Of a stretch of DNA of 58,702 nt, positions 53,830-58,702 are shown piece after piece (the stretch's first letter is position 1; each line of letters starts with the position of its first letter). Source of the DNA: an uncultured Verrucomicrobiota bacterium (GTDB lineage: Bacteria > Verrucomicrobiota > Verrucomicrobiia > Opitutales > Intestinicryptomonadaceae); NCBI GenBank assembly GCA_949293415.1, contig CASFDK010000004.1, forward strand, positions 1-58,702. The letters run 5' to 3'. The position numbers and the translations under genes are program-made. The notes beneath the pieces were generated by a model that did not search any database, had not been told where the DNA came from, and saw nothing but the letters and a program-made list of their open reading frames with translations.

Positions 53830-54420
53830 CTATTCCGACTTCGGCAAAACGGGCGAAAGCTTGGAGATGTCGATTTTGAACGGCAGCTTTGCCGCGTCGA
53901 AAGGCACAAGATATTCGCTCTCGCCGAACACGAAAAGTTCGCCGCGCAGGACGAGCCTTTGCGACGACACGTCCACCCAGAGTTTGCAGCGGTACACGCC
54001 GCCGTCGTCGGGATTTACGACTTTTCCGACATACTTGCCGCCGTCGGACGGCTTCAAATTCCATACAAAATCGAGTCCGCAAAGGGGCGGATTGCCCGCA
54101 AGCCCCTTCGCCCGCTCGAGCGGCTTTTCGATTGTATCGTCGATTTTCCCGTTGTGGTAAATCGCAACCATTTTCGCGAAACGCATCCCGCCGCTTTCGT
54201 AGACTACGATTACGCTTTCTGGCTCGTTGTTTGCGTCTTTGTCGAGCATAAGCCACACTCCGTCGACCGACGAAATGCCGCGCGGAGTCTGCGCTTGTTC
54301 GGGCGCAACCGCCGCGGGACACTCAACTTGCGTAGAACCGTCGGTTTTGATGCACGAGCAAAGCGCAACCGCAACAAATGCGGCAACGAAAATCGGGATT
54401 TTTCGAAGCGCGGCGCACAT
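53830..54420 (-). CDS. Lipoprotein with DUF2147-like domain
   Basis: 196 residues with the signal MCAALRKIPIFVAAFVAVAL and lipobox LCSC (Cys23). The mature part has GVWLMLDKDANNEPESVIVV near residue 54, then MVAIYHNGKIDD and KGLAGNPPLCGLDFVWNLKP and VVNPDDGGVYRCKLWV, which is the DUF2147 order of motifs (GxW, GxPxxGL, PxDG). Function unknown, probably envelope-related. It starts 4 bases after hemD on the minus strand. Confidence 0.7.
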   Translation of the reverse strand: MCAALRKIPIFVAAFVAVALCSCIKTDGSTQVECPAAVAPEQAQTPRGISSVDGVWLMLDKDANNEPESVIVVYESGGMRFAKMVAIYHNGKIDDTIEKPLERAKGLAGNPPLCGLDFVWNLKPSDGGKYVGKVVNPDDGGVYRCKLWVDVSSQRLVLRGELFVFGESEYLVPFDAAKLPFKIDISKLSPVLPKSE

Positions 54421-54424
54421 TGCC

Positions 54425-55195
54425 CTAAAGAACCGACATCACCGCGTCGGCGAGTGCCTGCGGCGTGGTATTTTCGGCTTGCGCCGCGACTTTCATTCCG
54501 TACTTTTTCACCGCCTCCGAGGTCTTCGGACCGATTGTGACGATTTTCGGACGCGTCGCGCCGCTTTCGAGCGCGAGCGAATCCGCGTTTTTCGCAAAAC
54601 CCTCGACCGCCGAAGTGCTCGCGAAAACCGCGACATCCGCGCCGTTTTTGCGGAAGTCCGCCGCGGCTTCGCAGTCGCGTTCGACCCGCGCGATTTCGGT
54701 CTTGTAGACTTCGAGCGCGTCGACAATGGCGTTCGTCTTTTCCAGTTCGTCGAAGAGCGCGTTGCCCGTCAGATTGCCGATAATGCAGAGCACTTTCAGG
54801 TTCTCGAGCGTCTCGTATTCGGACATCGCCTTCGCCATATTTTCGGCGGTGGAAATTTCGGGCAGAACGTCGGCGCGGAGAAAATATTTTTTAAGCTCGC
54901 GCGCAGTCGCCTCGCCCACGCACGCAATGCGGGCTATTCCCAGCGAACGGATATCGTCAAACGATTTGAAAAATTTGTCGAAGAAGCCGCGCACGCCGTT
55001 GACGCTCGAAAACGTCAGCCAGTCGTAGTGCCCCATTTCGGCGAACACGTCGCGCAGCTCGTCCTCTTCGGCGTGCAGATTCACGCTGATGAGCGGCAGT
55101 TCCGAAACGGACACCCCGCGCGATTTCAAAATTTCCGCAAGCGCGGTATTGTCCTCGCGCGTGAGCAGAACTTTTTTGGTTTTTGCCTTCGCCAT
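54425..55195 (-). CDS. hemD: Uroporphyrinogen-III synthase
   Basis: 256 residues. It closes hydroxymethylbilane to uroporphyrinogen III in heme and siroheme synthesis. The bilobed sequence pattern is present: KKVLLTREDNTALAEILKSR at the N-terminus, DWLTFSSVNGVRGFFD near residue 58, ARIACVGEATARELKKYF near 88, then VFASTSAVEGFAK and IVTIGPKTSEAVKKYGMKV. Individual HemD proteins vary much in sequence, so the call rests on the pattern. It overlaps nothing but is 1 base from the M42 gene and 4 from the lipoprotein. Confidence 0.85.
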   Translation of the reverse strand: MAKAKTKKVLLTREDNTALAEILKSRGVSVSELPLISVNLHAEEDELRDVFAEMGHYDWLTFSSVNGVRGFFDKFFKSFDDIRSLGIARIACVGEATARELKKYFLRADVLPEISTAENMAKAMSEYETLENLKVLCIIGNLTGNALFDELEKTNAIVDALEVYKTEIARVERDCEAAADFRKNGADVAVFASTSAVEGFAKNADSLALESGATRPKIVTIGPKTSEAVKKYGMKVAAQAENTTPQALADAVMSVL

Positions 55196-55196
55196 A

Positions 55197-56264
55197 TTAG
55201 AAAGTAAAGTCGTCGGTATTTTTGAGCGAAAGCGCGAACGCCTCGAGCAGTTTCACGCAGTCGGCAATGTCCGCCAAGTCGGCAACTTCGGCGGGAGTGT
55301 GCATATAACGCAACGGAATGCCGATAAGCCCCGTCGCCACGCCGCCGCGCGTAGTCTGGAGCACGCGCGCATCCGTGCCCGTCGGGCGGCTTTCCGCACC
55401 GACTTGATAGCGGATTCCCTCCCGCTCGGCGCATTCTACAAGTCTGTCGAACACTTTGGGATTGATGTTCGGACCGCGCGAAATTACCGGACCGCCGCCC
55501 AATTTTACGTAGCCGAATCTACGCTTGTCGCAATTCGGGAAGTCGGTCGCGTGCTCGACGTCGATTGCTATCGCAACGTCGGGGTTGACCGCAAACGCCG
55601 ATGTCCACGCCCCGCGCGTACCGATTTCCTCCTGAGTCGTCGCAACGCTGACAAGCCTGTACTCGGGTTTTGCGGCGAGTTTCGAAAGGCGGCGGATTAC
55701 CTCGAAGGCGCAATAACAGCCCGCCCTGTCGTCGAAGGCTCTTGCGGCGCAGCGCGTGCCCGCAAGCTTGTGCACGATTGTATCGTAGACGACAGCGTCG
55801 CCGATTTGCACCAGCTTTTCCGCCTCTTCGCGCGAGTTCGCGCCGATGTCAATCCATACGCCGTATATTTCGGGCACTTCCTTGCGCTCCTTTGCGTCCA
55901 TCAAGTGGATTGCCCTCTTGCCGGTTACGCCGTAGACGTAGCCGTTGCGCGTGAGAATGGAAACGCGCCTTCCGGGGAGCATTACCGTGTCGTGTCCGCC
56001 GAGCGTGTCGAAAAATATGAAACCGTCGTCGTCGATGTACGAGACTATGAAACCGATTTCGTCCATATGCCCCGCCAACATCAGCGTTTTCGCGCCGTCG
56101 CCGAAACTCGCCAAACGGTTGCCGAGAACGTCGCGGCGGATTTCGTTCGCGTACGGCGAAACGTACTTTTCCACGATGTCGGCAGCCTCGCGTTCGACAC
56201 CCGTAGGCGAGCGCGAGCGCAAAAGTTCGAGCAGAAATTCGTCCATTTCGAAATGCGTATTCAT
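55197..56264 (-). CDS. M42-family aminopeptidase
   Basis: 355 residues. M42 enzymes are cytoplasmic di-zinc (or cobalt) aminopeptidases that build a large tetrahedral particle. The metal and catalytic residues are in place: MLAGHMDEIGFIV near 65 (His), FDDRAGCY near 177 (Asp), TTQEEIGTRGAW near 209 (Glu pair), IDVEHATDF near 232 and PLRYMHTPAEVAD near 318 (His). Length is standard. It sits between the lipoprotein at 56302 and hemD, spaced by 37 and 1 bases. Confidence 0.92.
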   Translation of the reverse strand: MNTHFEMDEFLLELLRSRSPTGVEREAADIVEKYVSPYANEIRRDVLGNRLASFGDGAKTLMLAGHMDEIGFIVSYIDDDGFIFFDTLGGHDTVMLPGRRVSILTRNGYVYGVTGKRAIHLMDAKERKEVPEIYGVWIDIGANSREEAEKLVQIGDAVVYDTIVHKLAGTRCAARAFDDRAGCYCAFEVIRRLSKLAAKPEYRLVSVATTQEEIGTRGAWTSAFAVNPDVAIAIDVEHATDFPNCDKRRFGYVKLGGGPVISRGPNINPKVFDRLVECAEREGIRYQVGAESRPTGTDARVLQTTRGGVATGLIGIPLRYMHTPAEVADLADIADCVKLLEAFALSLKNTDDFTF

Positions 56265-56301
56265 TGACTTTCTATATCTTAATGCGTTGCAAAAAAATTA
56301 C

Positions 56302-57549
56302 CTATTTGTCGCCCCTTAGCTGCCCGATTGCTATGCCCGTAAGCTTGTACGAAATAAGCCCCAAGTCGTACTCCGAACCGCCGAAGTGGAACGTGCGCTG
56401 CAGGTGGAACTGGCTCTTGCCCACACCCAACTCGAGCGCGGGCGAATGCGTGGAAATTTCGTAGAATCTGTCGGCGGTCGCCGACGTACGGGCGAGCGGT
56501 CCGTTGTTGTACACGCTGATTGCGTCGCCGTCGAAACGCGCCGCGCCGCTTCTGCGCCACGAGTTCTGCAAGTATCCCCGAGTGCCCGATGGCTTGATGT
56601 AAAGAATGACCGTCAAAACGCCGTTGGACGCGTCGAACGAAACGGCAATGCCCTCGCTGCGCCTGCCCGAAATACCGATCCCCGACATCGTCCTGCCGTC
56701 GGTCTTGAACATAACGTACGACGGGTCTACAAGCAGCGAGCCGTTGCCCGATGTTGCCGCCTCGAAATAGTTGTCGCGCACGATGTCGCCGAGTTTTTCG
56801 GGCGCGCCCGCCTTGTAGGGCACGAACACGCGCGTTTTTTTATTGGCGTTGAAGCACGACTGCACGCTGATGTTGAGCATTCCGCTCTTTTCGTCCCAAG
56901 CCGAATCGCCCACATTGGTAAGCTTGTTGAACGACTGGAACGCCACAACCTTGACCGATTCGGGAATCTCGATGCCCAAAATTTCGGACACTTGCTTTTT
57001 GTCGAGAACGGTAAGCTCGCGCTCCGCCTTAACCTTGAAACGCTTGCCCTTGGCGTTTTCGAAGTCAGCGGATTTTTCGAAACGCGCCTGCGTCTTCGAC
57101 TTCGCAACCAAATCCCACGGTTCGGAGGAAAGGGCGGTCGGCGCGCGCCAGTTGTCGTCGGAATAGACCGAGTCGGCGGGGAAGAAAATGGAGAAGTCGC
57201 CGCCCTGCGGTCCGAGCCAAAAGCGGTCTTCGCCGCCGATCTGCATAGTCTGCAAGCCGAGCGCGTTGTTGGCGATTAGCTCGTGGTTAATCCAGCCGAG
57301 CGACGCTCCCTGCGCGCCGCCGAAAGTGGAAGTGAGAACGCGCCCCTGATACTTCGGCGAAACGGCAATGAGCGAGTCTCCCTCGCCCAAAAGAAAGACC
57401 TCGGCGTTGTTTTTCGAGAAGAAAGACAAATCCTGCCCGAACGCGAGCAAGTCGGGCGAAGAGGTTTCGATTGCGGACTCCTTGATAATGCCGCACGCGC
57501 CCAAAGCGCAAGCCGCGCCTACAAGAGCCAATGCTTTAAAGATTTTCAT
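56302..57549 (-). CDS. Secreted lipoprotein, possibly DUF6786/DUF4380-like mutarotase-type fold
   Basis: 415 residues. MKIFKALALVGAACALGACG has a lipobox LGAC (Cys19). The mature part is beta-rich with VSPKYQGRVLTSTFGGAQGA near 65-84 and MQIGGEDRFWLGPQGGDFSI near 103-122. This resembles exported galactose-mutarotase-like lipoproteins of Bacteroidetes and Verrucomicrobia (my recall of DUF6786/DUF4380). A ring-opening or binding role for sugars is plausible. It is the first gene of the minus-strand run toward glgC; the promoter lies in 57550-57640, where I see no clear consensus. Confidence 0.6.
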   Translation of the reverse strand: MKIFKALALVGAACALGACGIIKESAIETSSPDLLAFGQDLSFFSKNNAEVFLLGEGDSLIAVSPKYQGRVLTSTFGGAQGASLGWINHELIANNALGLQTMQIGGEDRFWLGPQGGDFSIFFPADSVYSDDNWRAPTALSSEPWDLVAKSKTQARFEKSADFENAKGKRFKVKAERELTVLDKKQVSEILGIEIPESVKVVAFQSFNKLTNVGDSAWDEKSGMLNISVQSCFNANKKTRVFVPYKAGAPEKLGDIVRDNYFEAATSGNGSLLVDPSYVMFKTDGRTMSGIGISGRRSEGIAVSFDASNGVLTVILYIKPSGTRGYLQNSWRRSGAARFDGDAISVYNNGPLARTSATADRFYEISTHSPALELGVGKSQFHLQRTFHFGGSEYDLGLISYKLTGIAIGQLRGDK

Positions 57550-57645
57550 TCCCTTTTAATGCCATATCGAAGCGTGTTCTTCAACTCTTTTTTCAAAGGG
57601 AACAATAGGCAATAAAGAAAAAAACAAACAGCATCAACCTACGGA

Positions 57646-57679
57646 CAAAAAAGCCCGCAACTCTTGAAGAATTGCGGGC
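57646..57679 (-). terminator. Terminator downstream of the tRNA remnant
   Basis: The 8-base stem GCCCGCAA / TTGCGGGC (57653-57660 and 57672-57679) has a T-run on the minus strand. In orientation and distance it looks like the original terminator of the tRNA gene. Confidence 0.75.
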
Positions 57680-57686
57680 AATAAAA

Positions 57687-57713
57687 TGGTCGAGGTGAGT
57701 GGATTCAAACCAT
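57687..57713 (-). other. 3' tRNA fragment, likely attachment-site half (att), tRNA-Pro-like
   Basis: The minus strand reads ATGGTTTGAATCCACTCACC then TCGACCA: a T-loop (GGTTTGAATCC), the acceptor 3' strand, discriminator A and CCA. The other two thirds of a tRNA are missing. The implied first acceptor pair C1-G72 with A73 is characteristic of bacterial tRNA-Pro. Fragments like this are left when an element integrates at a tRNA 3' end. Confidence 0.75.
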
Positions 57714-57752
57714 TTAGCATTAATTTTAATTTGTTTATTTTCTGCGAGTTAA

Positions 57753-58200
57753 TCAATTAGATTTCTTCTTGTCGCAAAAATATCGCAAATTTTCAGCTTC
57801 AACTTTGCCGAGTTTTACTCCAACTGTCGAATAAGCGTTCTGGCTTTTTTGGAATCCTTTTCTCGACGGCGGAACGTGAAATACGTTTTGCAACTTCGCG
57901 TAAATCGCGCCCTCGGTATTCGCCGTTTTCGATTCTTTCAATAAGCCTGTCAACTTTATCGAGCAGCCTATTACGTTCGGCAATCAATCCGTTGTCAAGC
58001 CCAATAAGTTCCTCGGTCGAATACGTTTTGGTCTCGGCAAGCTTGCGTCGTTTTGTTGCAATCTCGCGTAGGCGTGTGTTTATGGCGTTTACCAATTCGT
58101 AGTTGCCAAATTCTGCTTCGTGTTCCGACATCAATTTGTCCAGCTTCTCGAACTGCTCGCTCTGCCTATACATTCTTGCGCTCGCGTAAAGTTCGTCCAT
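57753..58200 (-). pseudogene. Coiled-coil protein gene, frameshifted
   Basis: From the ATG at 58198-58200 the frame encodes MDELYASARMYRQSEQFEKL and continues as a Glu/Lys/Arg-rich helical protein (DKVDRLIERIENGEYRGRDL), stopping at 57799. Another frame continues past a run of six As near 57852-57857 with NAYSTVGVKLGKVEAENLRY then FCDKKKSN to a stop at 57753. Deleting one A would join them. Unknown function; probably a gene of an integrated element. Sequencing error cannot be excluded. Confidence 0.5.
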
Positions 58201-58215
58201 ACGGACTTTCAATTC

Positions 58216-58702
58216 TTAGAACTTTTCCGCATTCCGCAAACGCATAGTTTTTGTGTCGCGAATAGCCCAGTCGTAGGTTCGCGTTATGGGCGTCATTCTG
58301 CCATACCTGCTTGTCGGGCGTTCAATGTCGGTAAAATACTGAACCGCCGAATCGGTTATAAACGTTCCGTATTGCGACAACGAACCCAACAAATTGTCGA
58401 GCGCATTCTGAACCCGCGCGGGCTACGGCGTATTCGCGCTTTGTGCCGTCGAACTTAGCCGACGGAAGCACTGTTTCGAGCTTCGAAGCCGTTATCTTCC
58501 GCCCGAGGTATATTTCCTTTGCAAGAACAATCGAAGCCCAGATTACGGGGTTCTCAGTGCACTCCTGCCGAAGTAAAAAGCGCAACCGCGAAGAATTTTC
58601 CCCGTCGTTTTCCTTGACATTCCAAATATCGTTATAGAGTATTCCGTTTAAAGCTCGATAATGCTTATTTGCTTCAGATGCGCGGAGATACAAATCCTCT
58701 CC
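58216..58702 (-). pseudogene. Unknown protein of integrated element, frameshifted, cut by window edge
   Basis: The frame enters from the right edge and reads YLRASEANKHYRALNGILYN, then KEIYLGRKITASKLETVLPS, then TKREYAVARAG. After GGG near 58413-58415 a different frame continues as VQNALDNLLGSLSQYGTFIT and ends TYDWAIRDTKTMRLRNAEKF before a stop at 58216-58218. One missing G would restore the gene. No family is recognised. It lies just beyond the tRNA fragment. Confidence 0.5.

Noticed and set aside
57850..57860. Programmed -1 frameshift site (A AAA AAG)
   Set aside because: The heptamer is in the right frame, but the -1 frame stops after about 9 codons; the extended coherent frame is the +1 frame.
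1..58702. CRISPR arrays, insertion sequences with transposase, rRNA operons or intact tRNA genes
   Set aside because: No regularly spaced repeats, transposase motifs or complete tRNA clover-leaf were seen on either strand.

Overview
The window reads as a chromosomal piece of a member of the Verrucomicrobiota, probably an Opitutae-like lineage living on polysaccharides. This is inferred from gene content, not from an rRNA. The pointers are a very large pilin-like surface protein of the Verru_Chthon cassette A type (1536-7241), a 52-residue copy of the small basic protein known from Chlamydiae/Verrucomicrobia (50457-50615), many secreted sugar-active enzymes and lipoproteins, and a moderately high GC content. 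Nearly all DNA is coding, genes lie in short co-directional runs, and most runs end in a clear hairpin plus T-tract.

Layout. 1-8030: edge of a small basic protein, an ECF sigma factor overlapping a one-span membrane protein (probable anti-sigma), then the 1901-residue surface protein and a secreted companion. 8486-14213: a sodium/solute symporter, galactokinase, UDP-glucose 4-epimerase and a UDP-sugar pyrophosphorylase, together a galactose uptake and Leloir-type module. 14315-16274 (minus): acyltransferase, FabZ-like dehydratase and flavin reductase-like protein in a tight operon. 16330-18373: lipoprotein, RNase P RNA (minus) and class II fructose-bisphosphate aldolase (minus). 18593-24964: secreted clan GH-D glycosidase, ClpB, and a secreted DUF1080-PHP fusion. 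25490-28532 (minus): cutA, a CNNM/CBS membrane protein, two small proteins and rlmN. 28658-36726: secreted Gfo/Idh/MocA oxidoreductase, three minus-strand genes (two lipoproteins and a LOG-family protein), hemW, cysE and another lipoprotein. 37052-48069 (all minus): maf, TonB/TolA-like protein, pseudouridine synthase, DUF1189, DUF1015, a GH20-like protein, GNAT, thrS and a secreted phosphoesterase. 48214-52035 (plus): secreted glycosidase-like protein, the small basic protein and a U32 peptidase. 52358-57549 (minus): lipoprotein, M42 aminopeptidase, hemD, DUF2147-like lipoprotein and glgC.

Two things stand out beyond the genes. First, three intergenic regions (8097-8455, 25084-25498, 52051-52369) carry long imperfect hairpins whose tips and 3' ends are alike while their arms differ but remain self-complementary. 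In two cases the arms mirror the last codons and stop of the neighbouring gene. They also share smaller modules, so they look like an undescribed family of composite intergenic elements. Second, at 57646-57713 the minus strand carries the 3' end of a tRNA (probably tRNA-Pro) followed by its terminator, and the genes to its right are frameshifted and unlike the rest of the window. This looks like the attachment-site boundary of an integrated element that continues past the window.

No intact tRNA, rRNA, CRISPR array, insertion sequence or restriction/defence system was recognised.
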